From: Azospirillum fermentarium
GTDB lineage: Bacteria > Pseudomonadota > Alphaproteobacteria > Azospirillales > Azospirillaceae
Direction of reading: 5' to 3'
NCBI RefSeq assembly: GCF_025961205.1
Contig: NZ_JAOQNH010000002.1
Coordinates: 927,501 to 991,500 of the forward strand
Length of the DNA stretch: 64,000 bases
Part shown: piece by piece, positions 1 to 10,314 of the stretch
How the letters are laid out: each line of letters starts with the position of its first letter
Position numbering within the stretch: the first letter of the stretch is position 1
Position numbers and translations under genes: made by a program
The notes under the pieces: generated by a model
Databases searched by the model: none
Seen by the model: only the letters and a program-made list of their open reading frames with translations
Told to the model about the DNA's origin: nothing

Positions 1-1119
1 CTCCAGGTCGTTGTTCGAGCGCTTCCAATCGAAACCGGCGGTCACCTCGTGGGTGATCTTTTCCACCGCCGGCAGCGGCACGCCGTACCGCGCCGACGCC
101 TGGGCCGACCGTCCGATCTGGTGGAAATTGCTGTCGATTTCCGGCACCGATTCCGAATAGCTGCCGAACAGCGTCAGCGTGTGCCGCCACGGCAACGGAA
201 TGAAATAGCTGCCGGAATGGCTGGCCGAGCGCGGCTTCTCCGAGGGATTGTTCCAAAACCCCGGGCTGGCGGTGAACTGGTAGGAAAGCTGGTGGTCCAG
301 CCCCAGGGCGTTGCCCCAGTTGAACCCCAGAAAGCTGCGGCCCCGCTCGGTGCTCTCGGTCCCGGTGTTTTCGTAACCGGCGAAGGCACGGAACGGCAGC
401 CGGTCCTGGACCCGCAGCGCGATGTCGCTGCGCCCCGGCTCCTGCGCGCGCTCATAGACCAGATCCACCCGCCGGAACGGGTTCTGGTTCAGCCAGTTGA
501 CATCCTCCAGCAGGCGGCTGCCGATGATGCGGCTGCCGGGGGTCGTGCGGACCTGCGGCAGCAGCAGGCTTTCGGAAAACCACTCCGCCCCTTCGGTGCG
601 CACGGTGCCGGCACGGAATTCCAGCGCCAGGATCTGCACCGACCCGTTGGAAATGTCCTGTTCGGGAATCACCACATCGACCAGCGGATGGTCGCTGTCA
701 CGGAACTGGATCACCGTCAGCCGGCTGATCTCGTTCAGCATGTCCAGCGTCACGGGCCGCCCGAGAAACGCGGCCAGACGGCTGCGGAAATCCGGTGTGT
801 CCAGCACGTCCACACGGGCGCTGTCGATGCCCTGGCCCGATATTCCGCCGGGGCGGAGCTGGCCGGCGGACGACAGGAACACCAGCCCCTTCAGCGCCGG
901 CATCAGCACCTGCCCGCCCCCCGGCGTCGGCGCCGGGACCGCCGGCGCCGTCAGTCCCTGGACCGGCGGGTTGGCCGGCGGGGTCTTTGGCGCGATCCGC
1001 TCGAAATCCTGGGCTGCGGCGGGGACGGCAACGGCCAGCACGGCCCCGAACAGAACGGAACCGCCCAAGGTCCGCCGGCAACGGGTCTTGGGCGAGCGGC
1101 ACGGCCGCAGCATCGTCAC
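1..1119 (-). CDS. ShlB/FhaC/HecB-type two-partner secretion outer-membrane transporter (C-terminus beyond window)
   Basis: The reading frame is open from about 1119 to the window edge. It begins with a signal peptide (hydrophobic stretch ending in an AAA-Q-type cleavage site), then a Pro-rich linker, then a POTRA-like part and the start of the barrel domain, with segments such as FRAFAGYENTGTE and FLGFNWGNALG. In this family the transporter exports the partner exoprotein through a 16-strand outer-membrane barrel after POTRA recognition. The partner is the gene directly upstream. The GTG start at 1119 overlaps that gene's TGA (GTGA) and has a GGGGGG Shine-Dalgarno about 6 nt upstream; an in-frame ATG at 1113 is the alternative. 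At least 370 residues are present, and the remaining barrel strands lie outside. The family call is secure. Confidence 0.88.
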   Translation of the reverse strand, partial: MTMLRPCRSPKTRCRRTLGGSVLFGAVLAVAVPAAAQDFERIAPKTPPANPPVQGLTAPAVPAPTPGGGQVLMPALKGLVFLSSAGQLRPGGISGQGIDSARVDVLDTPDFRSRLAAFLGRPVTLDMLNEISRLTVIQFRDSDHPLVDVVIPEQDISNGSVQILALEFRAGTVRTEGAEWFSESLLLPQVRTTPGSRIIGSRLLEDVNWLNQNPFRRVDLVYERAQEPGRSDIALRVQDRLPFRAFAGYENTGTESTERGRSFLGFNWGNALGLDHQLSYQFTASPGFWNNPSEKPRSASHSGSYFIPLPWRHTLTLFGSYSESVPEIDSNFHQIGRSAQASARYGVPLPAVEKITHEVTAGFDWKRSNNDLE

Positions 1120-4100
1120 GACCCGCCCCCCTGCGGTTCCCGGCGCCCGGCCGGACCGGCGGCGCTTGTGCTCTGCTGCCTGTCTTCCACCAGGGACACG
1201 TTCGGCGTTTCTTCGGCCTTGAACGTGTTGAAGCTGGACGCCGAGGCCAGGGCCGCGGTGCTCCCCTCCCCTTTGGCGGAGACCGAACCACCCCCGGCTG
1301 GCGCCGGGGCCCCCGCGGCGGACGGTCCCGGCACAGACGCGGACGCGGCGGCCTGGCTGGCCGATTGGCTGTAGACCACGTTGAATCCTCCGGCACTGAC
1401 CGATGCCTCGACCCGTGTGCCGGCCGGAAGCGCCGCGGCGGCCTGTCCAGGCGCCGCCGAAGCGGAGACCTGCACGGTGACGATACCGTTTCCAGAAGCC
1501 GCCGCCGACACGGCGGGCATCACCTGGCCTGTCAGTCCGGCGGTCACGGGTGTGGCCGCCGTGCTCGCCGGTATGGCCGCCGATGACGTGGAGGACGCCG
1601 ATGTGGACGCGCTCACCGCGGTCTGCGGAACCGATGCGATGGGCAAGGACACGGCGTTGGTGCTGGATGCAACGGAAACCGTGCCCCCGATCACCGGCGG
1701 CGACAGCACGGTCACCGGTGGCGGCGGTGAGACCGGCGGGGATGGCGGTGGGGATGGCGGTGGGGACACGGGTGGTGAGACCGGCGGCGACGGTGGTGGG
1801 GACACGGGTGGTGAGACCGGCGGCGACAGTGGTGGGGACACGGGCGGTGAGACCGGCGGCGACGGTGGTGGGGACACGGGTGGTGAGACCGGCGGCGACG
1901 GTGGTGGGGACACGGGTGGTGAGACCGGCGGCGACGGTGGTGGGGACACGGGTGGTGAGACCGGCGGCGACGGTGGTGGGGACACGGGTGGTGAGACCGG
2001 CGGCGACGGTGGTGGGGACACGGGTGGTGAGACCGGCGGCGGCGGTGGTGGGGACACGGGTGGTGAGACCGGCGGCGGCGGTGGAGGCGGTAGCGGCGAA
2101 GCATTCGCATACAGGATGCGGTTGCCGGTTTCCGTCACCGACGAGGGGTCATAGGTGGTGTAGGTCTTGCTGTAGAGCGCCGTGCCCGTGCTCAGGCTGC
2201 CCAGCGTGGTGGTGGTGCTGTCGGACGAATAGATCAGGAAACGGCCGGTGCCGGGCGAAATCGCACCGGCGCCGGTGTTGTTGGTGAAAACGCCGTTGTC
2301 GGCTGCCAGAACCACCGCATCCCCCGCCCCCGATGCGGTCAGCGTGCCGTTCAGAATCACATCGCTGCCGGCGGTGGGGCCACGGTTCAACACCGACAGG
2401 GTGCCGGCAGTGATGTCGCGCAGGGTGATGGCCCCCGACGTGGCGTAGGTCTTGCCCAGACCGGTGGACAGCAGCATCGACAGGGTGCCGGAACCCAGGT
2501 TGATCGACGCGCCTGATGCCATGGTGATGGCCGCGGCCCCGGCATCGCGCTGGGCGTCCACCACCCCGTTCGCCAGGGTTTCGTTCGCGGTCAGCGTCAG
2601 ATCCCCATCGGTGATGGTGATGCCGGCGTTGAGCAGGATGGAGCGGCCCGCCTGCAAGGTCAGAGCCCCGATGTTGGCCCCCGTCTTGCTGGCGGAAATG
2701 GCGTTGTTGACCGTGATGTCGTTGCTGGCCTGCAACGTGATGGATGTGCCGGCGCTGAGCGTGTTGTTCAGATACGCCGTCGAGAGGGTCATGTCCCCGT
2801 TGCCAAGCCCGAACGGAATCAGCGCGTTGTCGAACGCGCTGCTGTAGACCGTGCCCTTGGTGGTGGAATAGGCGATGAAGCCGTTTCCGTTTGCGCCGGC
2901 CTCGGTGACAGTGAAGCTGGTGGACGCCTCTGTGCCGATGATGCTGTTGGCCGCGGACACCACCCCTGTGATGCCGCCGGTGGCGCTGCCCCACGTCACG
3001 GCACCCGCGTCGGTGATGGTGGTCCCGCCCGAAACATAATCCCATCCCCGGCTGGTGATGACATAGTTGCCATCCCTCAGAATCACCAGGCCCTGCTGTC
3101 TCACCTGATCGTTGGCCCTGGAGCCGATCAGGCTGTTGGCCGCCGATAGGGTTCCGATGGTGGGGGCAACGCTGCCGTCGAACCACGTCACCGCGCCCAG
3201 CTTGGTGCTGGTGCCATTGCCCCAATCCCGGCTCAGCACCACATAGTTGCCGTTGGGCAGCGCCGTGATGCCGCCGGAACCGAGCTTATCGTTGTTATGG
3301 GCGCCGATGACGCTGTTGGCGGTGGTGATCGCGGTGGGAAAGGTGCCGGCGGTGCTGAACCACGTCACGGCCCCGGCATCGGTGATGGTGATCGCGCCCG
3401 ACACATAATCCCATCCCGTGGTGGTGAAGACATAGTTGCCGTTGCCCAGATCCACCGGCGTGGAGTTACCCACCTGGTCGCTGCCACGGGTGCCGACCAG
3501 GCTGTTGCCGCTGTTCAGCTCGCCACTGAAGCCGGTGGTGCCGTTGCCCCAGGTGATCGCTCCGGCGTTCGCAATGGTGCCGTTGTCCCAGCTGGGACTG
3601 AGGATGAGATAATTGCCGTCGGACAGCGCGGTGATGCCCTTGCTGCCGACGGCATCGTTTGTGGTTGAACCGATCACGCTGTTGCTGGACGTGATCGCCC
3701 CGACGGCCGATCGCGCCGTTCCGCTCATCCACGTCACGGCTCCGGCGCCGCTCTTGCTCACGTTCTTCCAAAGGCTGGAGCGGACCACGAAGTTGCCGTT
3801 GGTGAGTTCGGTGATCCCGAGGTTGCCGACCTGATCGTTGCTCGAGGAGCCGACCAAGCTGTTGCTGCCGTCAAGCGTCCCGATGGTGGTTCCACCGGCA
3901 CCATCACCCCAGGTCACGGCCCCCGCGTTCGCGACGGTTCCATTGTCCCACCCGCTGCTGATGACGACGAAGTTGCCGCTTGCGAGCGGGGTGATTCTTG
4001 CGGAGGTGGTGGTGTTGCCGCCGACGGCATCGCCGGTGCGCGTGCCCACCAGACTGTTGGCCGCGCTCACCAGCCCGGTGGTGCCGGTGGTGCCGTTGCC

Positions 4101-7070
4101 CCAGGTCACCGCGCCGACATCGGTGGTGCTGGCATTGATCCGCCAATATCCCGTGCGGGTGACGTAATTGCCGTTGGTCAAGGCAATCAGAGAGCCGCCC
4201 ACCTTGTCGCCGGTGGAGGTTCCCATCAGGCTGTTGGTGGAATCGACGACCCCGGTGCGTCCGGCGGTGCCGCTGCCCCAGGTGACGACGCCGACGTCGC
4301 TCACCGTCACCGCCGTGTCCAGCCGGTCGGCAACCGTGCTGGACACCACCCAGTTGTCGTTGGTCAGGCGAAGGAAACCACCGCTCCCAAGCTGGTCGCC
4401 CGGCAGGGCGCCGATCACGCTGTTGGCGCTGCCGACCACCGCCCCGGTGGCGCCGTTTGCCGTCGATCCGTCGCGCCATGTGACGGCACCGGCGTTTGCC
4501 ACCGTGCCGTTCTTCCAATATGGGCTGATGACCACGTAATTGCCGTTGCCCAGCGCGTTGACCCCGCTGACATTGGGCGTGGTATTGGGGTTGCCCAGGC
4601 CGACGGTATCGTCGTTGGACGCACCGATCAGGCTGTTGGCGGCCGACACCGTGCCGGTGATGCCGGTGGTGCCGTTGCCCCACGTCACCGCGCCCAGCAT
4701 GGTCAGCGTCCCATTGCCCCAATTGGGGGATGCGATCACGAAATGGCCGTTGCTCAGCTTGGTGATGCCGCCGCTGCCGACCCGGCTGTTGGCGGCGGTG
4801 CCGATCAGGCTGTTGCTGGCGGAAATCGTGCCCGTCAGGCCGGTGGCCCCGTCCATCCACGTCACCGCCCCGGCGGCACCCTCCGTCCCATTGGTCCATG
4901 AGGGGGAGGCGAAGACGACATTCCCGCTGTCCAGTTCCACCGGGTTGGTGGAGCCGACCTGATCCCCGGCGTGGCTTCCCACCACGCTGTTGGCTGCGGA
5001 AATGGCCCCGCTGACGCCGGTGGTGCCGTTGCCCCAGGTCACCGCTCCGGCGTTGATCTGGGTGCCGTTCGCCCAGTTCGACGTGGTGACGACATAATTG
5101 CCGTTGCTCAGCACCAGCGGGTTGAAGCTTCCGACCGCATCGGATACCGCCGTCCCGACCAGGCTGTTGGCCACCGAAACCACGCCGGCAACGCCGCTGG
5201 TGGCACTGCCCCAGGTCACCGCCCCGGCATCCACCACCGTGCCGTTGTCCCACGTCGAACTGCGCAGCACGTAATTGCCGTTGGACAGGATCGTGGGGTA
5301 GGCAAGACCCACCTGATCCGCCGCCCTGGAGCCGGTCAGGGTGGAGATCAGCGCCCCGGTGGCGCCGTTGAACAGATACACCGCCCCCGCTTGCGCGCCC
5401 CCCGCCGTGTCGTTGCTGTTCGATACCACCACGTTGCCGTTGGGCAGCACGACGACCGAGGTGATGCCGGTGCCGGGGTTGGGATTGGCCAGGGCAAAGC
5501 TGGGGTACGACCCCGTATCGCTGATCGTGATGTTCTTGGGATCGAGCAGCAGCGTGTCCGCCGTCACCGCCCCGGCAAAGGCCAGCGCGTCCTTGGACGA
5601 CACCTCCACGAAGCCGTCGCCGCCGCGGGCGAAGATCAGGCCGGCGAACTCCGTCCGCTCCTGCGACCATACGATCACCCGGCCGGCCGCCACCAGCCCG
5701 TCCGCCGTCAGGGTGGTGGCCGGGGTCAGGATCGACTGCCGCGCCTTGGGCACATCGCCCTGCCCCTGGTAATCGCCACCCACCCGGATGGTGCCGCCCA
5801 CCGTCCGGCCCGAGGCGTCCACCGACGCCCCCACCAGCCGCACCGTGTCGGTGCCGAACACATCCGCCGTGCCGCCGGCACCGCCGGTCCCGGTCACATC
5901 CACCTGTCCCGACAGGAACACCGACCCGCCCGCCGCCACGGTGACCGCGCCGCCGCCATGGGAGCCCTTGGCCGAGGTGCGCGCCGCGGTGGTGTCCATG
6001 GCGTTGCCGGAAGCGGTCAGCGCCACCCGCCCGCCGCGCCCGGCGGTGCCGTCGGCGCTGACGCGCCCCTGGTTGATGACGGTCTTGGCCTGCACCGCCA
6101 CCGTGCCGCCGGTGGTGCCGCTGGCCGACAGGGTGCCGGTGTGCATGGCCATGCCGTCGGGGGCCGACACCGACACCGCCCCGCCGCCGCCGTCGGCGTT
6201 GGTGGCGGTGACCGTGCCCGACGTGACCACGTGCCCGCCGGCCCCGTTGCCGCCGGTGGCCGACAGCCACACCCGGCCCCCGCGGTTCTCCGCGCCCGTG
6301 GCCCGCACCACCCCGCCGTTGTTGCCGGCCAAGGCATAGACGTTGCCGCCCGCGGCCTTCAATTCCGCCTGCGCCGATTCAATCAGGCCGGAGGTTTCCA
6401 CCGACCCGGCGCTGGAGCCGGCACGGACATAGACCCGTTCGCCGCCGCCTTTTTCCCCGTCGCCTTTTTCCTTGAGCAGCACCTCGGACCCGGACGCCAG
6501 GACCGCGGACCCCTTGGGCGCGCGGATCTCGCCCCTGTTCACCACCTCGCGCGCGATCAGGGCAACGTCGCCACCGGTGGACGAGATCTTGCCCAGATTG
6601 ACCACCGACGCCTTGGAATCGCCGGCGAAGCCTGTGTCGCCGCCGGCCATGAACCGGTCGTCGGGAACATTGAGCGTCGTGGCGACGAAGCTGCCGCCGG
6701 TGGCGACCACCCCCGACTCGCCGATCACCACACCGTGGGGATTGACCACATAGACCGACCCCGTGGCCTTCAGCGTGCCCATGATCTGCGACGGGTCACC
6801 GCCGGTCACCCGGTTCAACGTCGCCCCGGAACCGTTGTTGAACTGGACGGTGTTGCCGGAACCGATGCTGAAGCCCTGCCAATTGACCACGCCGCGGGCC
6901 GACGATTGGGTGACGGTCATCTCCGTCCCGGACTGGGCGATCCCCCCCTGCCCGGCCACAAAGTTCCCTCCGTGCGGCAAAGTCTGGGCCGGCAGCGGAC
7001 CGCAGATGAACAGCAAGCTCGTCAGGCTGCTCGTGCTCAACACCGCTTTCGACAGACTCTTCCACACCAT
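1116..7070 (-). CDS. Filamentous-haemagglutinin-like exoprotein (TpsA) with internal repeats and Pro-rich linker
   Basis: This is a secreted partner of the adjacent transporter, about 1984 residues from ATG 7070 (GAGGG just upstream; a GTG at 7076 is less likely). A signal peptide (about residues 1-30) is followed by a TPS/haemagglutination-activity domain (about 35-270) with an NPHG motif, matching the conserved NPxG of TpsA proteins. A Gly-rich beta-helix-like part follows. The centre has about 13 copies of a ~60-residue repeat built on NSLIGT...DQVGS...NGNYVV...WDNGT...AGAVTWG, resembling the Pfam repeat I recall as DUF5650. Near the C-terminus a 12-residue VSPP-type repeat forms a Pro-rich tract, then an Ala/Ser-rich tail. 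Likely role: surface adhesin or biofilm protein. The exact function cannot be read from the sequence. Confidence 0.88.
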   Translation of the reverse strand: MVWKSLSKAVLSTSSLTSLLFICGPLPAQTLPHGGNFVAGQGGIAQSGTEMTVTQSSARGVVNWQGFSIGSGNTVQFNNGSGATLNRVTGGDPSQIMGTLKATGSVYVVNPHGVVIGESGVVATGGSFVATTLNVPDDRFMAGGDTGFAGDSKASVVNLGKISSTGGDVALIAREVVNRGEIRAPKGSAVLASGSEVLLKEKGDGEKGGGERVYVRAGSSAGSVETSGLIESAQAELKAAGGNVYALAGNNGGVVRATGAENRGGRVWLSATGGNGAGGHVVTSGTVTATNADGGGGAVSVSAPDGMAMHTGTLSASGTTGGTVAVQAKTVINQGRVSADGTAGRGGRVALTASGNAMDTTAARTSAKGSHGGGAVTVAAGGSVFLSGQVDVTGTGGAGGTADVFGTDTVRLVGASVDASGRTVGGTIRVGGDYQGQGDVPKARQSILTPATTLTADGLVAAGRVIVWSQERTEFAGLIFARGGDGFVEVSSKDALAFAGAVTADTLLLDPKNITISDTGSYPSFALANPNPGTGITSVVVLPNGNVVVSNSNDTAGGAQAGAVYLFNGATGALISTLTGSRAADQVGLAYPTILSNGNYVLRSSTWDNGTVVDAGAVTWGSATSGVAGVVSVANSLVGTAVSDAVGSFNPLVLSNGNYVVTTSNWANGTQINAGAVTWGNGTTGVSGAISAANSVVGSHAGDQVGSTNPVELDSGNVVFASPSWTNGTEGAAGAVTWMDGATGLTGTISASNSLIGTAANSRVGSGGITKLSNGHFVIASPNWGNGTLTMLGAVTWGNGTTGITGTVSAANSLIGASNDDTVGLGNPNTTPNVSGVNALGNGNYVVISPYWKNGTVANAGAVTWRDGSTANGATGAVVGSANSVIGALPGDQLGSGGFLRLTNDNWVVSSTVADRLDTAVTVSDVGVVTWGSGTAGRTGVVDSTNSLMGTSTGDKVGGSLIALTNGNYVTRTGYWRINASTTDVGAVTWGNGTTGTTGLVSAANSLVGTRTGDAVGGNTTTSARITPLASGNFVVISSGWDNGTVANAGAVTWGDGAGGTTIGTLDGSNSLVGSSSNDQVGNLGITELTNGNFVVRSSLWKNVSKSGAGAVTWMSGTARSAVGAITSSNSVIGSTTNDAVGSKGITALSDGNYLILSPSWDNGTIANAGAITWGNGTTGFSGELNSGNSLVGTRGSDQVGNSTPVDLGNGNYVFTTTGWDYVSGAITITDAGAVTWFSTAGTFPTAITTANSVIGAHNNDKLGSGGITALPNGNYVVLSRDWGNGTSTKLGAVTWFDGSVAPTIGTLSAANSLIGSRANDQVRQQGLVILRDGNYVITSRGWDYVSGGTTITDAGAVTWGSATGGITGVVSAANSIIGTEASTSFTVTEAGANGNGFIAYSTTKGTVYSSAFDNALIPFGLGNGDMTLSTAYLNNTLSAGTSITLQASNDITVNNAISASKTGANIGALTLQAGRSILLNAGITITDGDLTLTANETLANGVVDAQRDAGAAAITMASGASINLGSGTLSMLLSTGLGKTYATSGAITLRDITAGTLSVLNRGPTAGSDVILNGTLTASGAGDAVVLAADNGVFTNNTGAGAISPGTGRFLIYSSDSTTTTLGSLSTGTALYSKTYTTYDPSSVTETGNRILYANASPLPPPPPPPVSPPVSPPPPPPVSPPVSPPPSPPVSPPVSPPPSPPVSPPVSPPPSPPVSPPVSPPPSPPVSPPVSPPPSPPVSPPVSPPLSPPVSPPVSPPPSPPVSPPVSPPPSPPPSPPVSPPPPVTVLSPPVIGGTVSVASSTNAVSLPIASVPQTAVSASTSASSTSSAAIPASTAATPVTAGLTGQVMPAVSAAASGNGIVTVQVSASAAPGQAAAALPAGTRVEASVSAGGFNVVYSQSASQAAASASVPGPSAAGAPAPAGGGSVSAKGEGSTAALASASSFNTFKAEETPNVSLVEDRQQSTSAAGPAGRREPQGGGS
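1765..2088 (-). repeat. 36-bp coding minisatellite, about 9 copies
   Basis: Tandem near-identical 36-bp units start at 1765, 1801, 1837, 1873, 1909, 1945, 1981, 2017 and 2053 (the last partial or diverged). On the coding (minus) strand each gives a 12-residue Pro/Ser/Val unit (VSPP and PSPP blocks). Units differ by single bases, as expected for a length-variable minisatellite. It sits inside the exoprotein as a stiff linker between the repeat domain and the C-terminal tail. Confidence 0.95.
2925..5345 (-). repeat. About 13 protein-level repeats of ~60 residues in the exoprotein
   Basis: On the minus strand the motif N-S-(L/V/I)-(V/I/M)-G followed by D-x-(V/L)-G and N-G-N-(Y/F)-V-V recurs roughly every 180-200 nt, together with AGAVTWG blocks. 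The copies are diverged at the DNA level, so they are old duplications rather than a fresh tandem array. Such regular beta-rich repeats would extend the exoprotein as a fibre. Confidence 0.85.
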
Positions 7071-7291
7071 GGGCACCCTCGGGGGATAATTCTATTACCC
7101 TATTTGAGATAGATAATAATCACTTCGATAGTGGAACGGAGCCGGTTCCGCCCCCCAGAATGGTGATGGCTGAGCTTACGCTCATGCAACGCCTCCCCCC
7201 TAGGCTGGACGCAATGGGCGGCGCGGACGGCACGCCCCCCCCAAACAGACCCCCGGCAACCGCGCGCCGAAAGACAATCGTATGATAACTC

Positions 7292-7309
7292 CTGTTTCTT
7301 AAGAAACAG
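7292..7309. promoter_or_regulatory. Perfect 18-bp palindrome, candidate operator
   Basis: CTGTTTCTTAAGAAACAG is fully self-complementary (9 + 9, no spacer). It lies about 220 bp upstream of the exoprotein start in non-coding DNA. There is no T-run, so it is not a terminator. Binding of a dimeric regulator is an inference. Confidence 0.45.
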
Positions 7310-7375
7310 AATATCCGACAAATTCAGTGCGGTTCGGGGGGATGGAGACGAAGCTCCCGGCACGGCCGGCAGACG

Positions 7376-7410
7376 CAAAAAGGGCGGGTGCCGAAGACCG
7401 GCACCCGCCC
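7376..7410 (-). terminator. Intrinsic terminator of the aminotransferase gene
   Basis: A perfect 12-bp stem (7382-7393 with 7399-7410) has a 5-nt loop. On the minus strand it is followed by a run of five T. It lies 120 bp downstream of the aminotransferase stop. The opposite side also has a T-rich tail (7413-7420), so it may work in both directions. Confidence 0.85.
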
Positions 7411-7532
7411 CCTTTCTTTTCTACCGACCCGTCAAGGCATTGACGTGCCGTCTTGCGGTCAAACGCCCTGCCGGCTCTTCCGCGCCCCTAGGGGTGCGGA
7501 GCCGGCAAACGCTTGCACCGCGTCTGCCGGTG

Positions 7533-8810
<1,278 letters not shown>

Positions 8811-8906
8811 TTACGGCAGCCCCACGGGCGGTGCAAGCCGCCGTCCTGCCCGAAAATCAAATAACTGCCCGCGGTGCGGCGCAGAGGTCACGGGCGGCGG
8901 CGCACG

Positions 8907-10211
8907 TTACAGTTTCAGCCCCGCCACCCCTTCCAGGTTCACCCCGTCCATCAGGGCGCGGCGTTCGACCCGCGCACCGAACAGGCGGGCGTGGGACAGA
9001 TCGGCCTTGCCCAGATCGCAGCCGGTCAGGTTGGCGAACGACAGGTCGGCACCGGTCAGGTTGGCGCTGCGCAGGCAGGCGCCGCGGAAATCGGCGTAGC
9101 GCAGCCGGGCACCGGACAGGTTGGCGGGCATCCGCCGGTCCTCGTCGAACACCAGCGAGCGCAGGTTGGCGTTGCGCAGATCGGCGTTGTTGAGCTTGGC
9201 CCCCTTGAGGTTGACGCCGCGCAGGTCGGCGCTGGTCAGCTTGACGGAGCGCAGGTCGGCCTGTTCCATCACCGCGGCCTGAAGCTGCACCCCCGACAGA
9301 TCCAGGCCATAGAGCGTCACGCCCTCGGCCCGCAGCATGGTCAGGCAGGCGTGGGCCAGCGACGGGCCGCCGCGCAGGTCGAAACCGCCGAGATCCAGGG
9401 CAGCCCCCTGGGCACCGCCGGTGCCGACCCACAGGATGTGATCGCGCAGCAGCTCCTCCAGCGGGCGGCCCAGCTCGTCCACGGTGCGCCCGACCGGCTT
9501 GTCGGTCATGGCGTCTTCCATGTCGGCGTTGTCAAAGTTGGTCATGGTCAGGGCGGCCCCGGTCAGCACCGCGCCGCGCAGGCACGCCCCGGACAGATCG
9601 GCGCCCGACAGGTCCGCCCCCTCCAGGATCGAGCCGGAGAAGTTGGCGCCGCGCATGGTGGCCCGCACCAGCTTGCACCCCCGCATCACGGCGTCGGTGA
9701 AATCGGTGTGCACGGCCATGGCGCCCGACAGCCGGGCGTTGGTCAGGTCGGCCCCCGACAGATCGGCACCCGACGCCTCCGCCGGCATCGGCCCGTCGAT
9801 CTGGATCAGGTGCAGGTTGCCGGCACGGTCCTTTTCCGCCAGCGAGCCGTCGCGCAGGTCGGCTTCGAACAGGTTGGCGCCGATCAGGATCGCCCCGCGC
9901 AGGCACGCCCCGCGCAGGTCGGTCTTGATCAGGCTGGCGTTTTCCAGATTGGTCTGGCGCAGGTCGGCCGCGAAGAGGGAGGCGCAGTCCAGCCGCGCGC
10001 CTGCCAGATTGGCGCCGCGCAGGCTGGCCCCGGTCAGGTCGGCGTGAGCCAGATCGCGGCCCGCCAGCGACAGCCCCGACAGGTCGGAAAAGGCCAGGAT
10101 CGCCCGCGCGCCTCCCACCCGTGCGTTGCGGAACATCTCGTGCCGCCGGACCATCACGTCCAGTTGCGGCTGGTCCAGGCGGGTCAGGGGACGCTGGTGC
10201 GGCATGGGCAC
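8907..10211 (-). CDS. Pentapeptide-repeat protein
   Basis: The protein has 434 residues made almost throughout of A(D/N)Lxx pentapeptides (for example ADLTGASLRGANLAGARL), in two long blocks separated by a non-repeat segment near residues 225-270. Pentapeptide repeats fold as a right-handed quadrilateral beta-helix; members bind DNA gyrase, act as scaffolds, or have no known role. There is no signal peptide or membrane segment. The GTG at 10211 has GGAG 5 nt upstream; the ATG at 10205 is the alternative. It lies tail-to-head behind the hybrid kinase gene (103-bp gap), so co-transcription is possible. Function unknown. Confidence 0.85.
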   Translation of the reverse strand: MPMPHQRPLTRLDQPQLDVMVRRHEMFRNARVGGARAILAFSDLSGLSLAGRDLAHADLTGASLRGANLAGARLDCASLFAADLRQTNLENASLIKTDLRGACLRGAILIGANLFEADLRDGSLAEKDRAGNLHLIQIDGPMPAEASGADLSGADLTNARLSGAMAVHTDFTDAVMRGCKLVRATMRGANFSGSILEGADLSGADLSGACLRGAVLTGAALTMTNFDNADMEDAMTDKPVGRTVDELGRPLEELLRDHILWVGTGGAQGAALDLGGFDLRGGPSLAHACLTMLRAEGVTLYGLDLSGVQLQAAVMEQADLRSVKLTSADLRGVNLKGAKLNNADLRNANLRSLVFDEDRRMPANLSGARLRYADFRGACLRSANLTGADLSFANLTGCDLGKADLSHARLFGARVERRALMDGVNLEGVAGLKL

Positions 10212-10314
10212 GGACGCTCCGCAAAAGACGCGCTGAGGCAGACGGATACGCAGTCGATCATTGCCATATGGCGACGCCTACCCTGTTTGGGAAGTCATGA
10301 GCGCCGCCCATGCG

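Larger units (their letters stand above)
7071..7532. other. Intergenic region upstream of the exoprotein gene
   Basis: No convincing gene is seen here. An AT-rich stretch at about 7087-7135 lies just upstream of the exoprotein start and probably carries its promoter. An 18-bp perfect palindrome is at 7292-7309 and a strong terminator at 7376-7410; both are listed separately. Confidence 0.7.

Noticed and set aside
1765..2088. Possible CRISPR array
   Set aside because: The 36-bp units are contiguous with no unique spacers and are in frame within a protein gene, so it is a coding minisatellite.
4971..7112. Long plus-strand open frame opposite the exoprotein gene
   Set aside because: It is a mirror of GC-rich codon use in the real minus-strand gene; the translation is Arg/Gly/His-rich and resembles no protein.
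7100..7378. Minus-strand frame in the adhesin promoter region
   Set aside because: No ribosome site, odd composition, and it spans the palindrome at 7292; probably non-coding.
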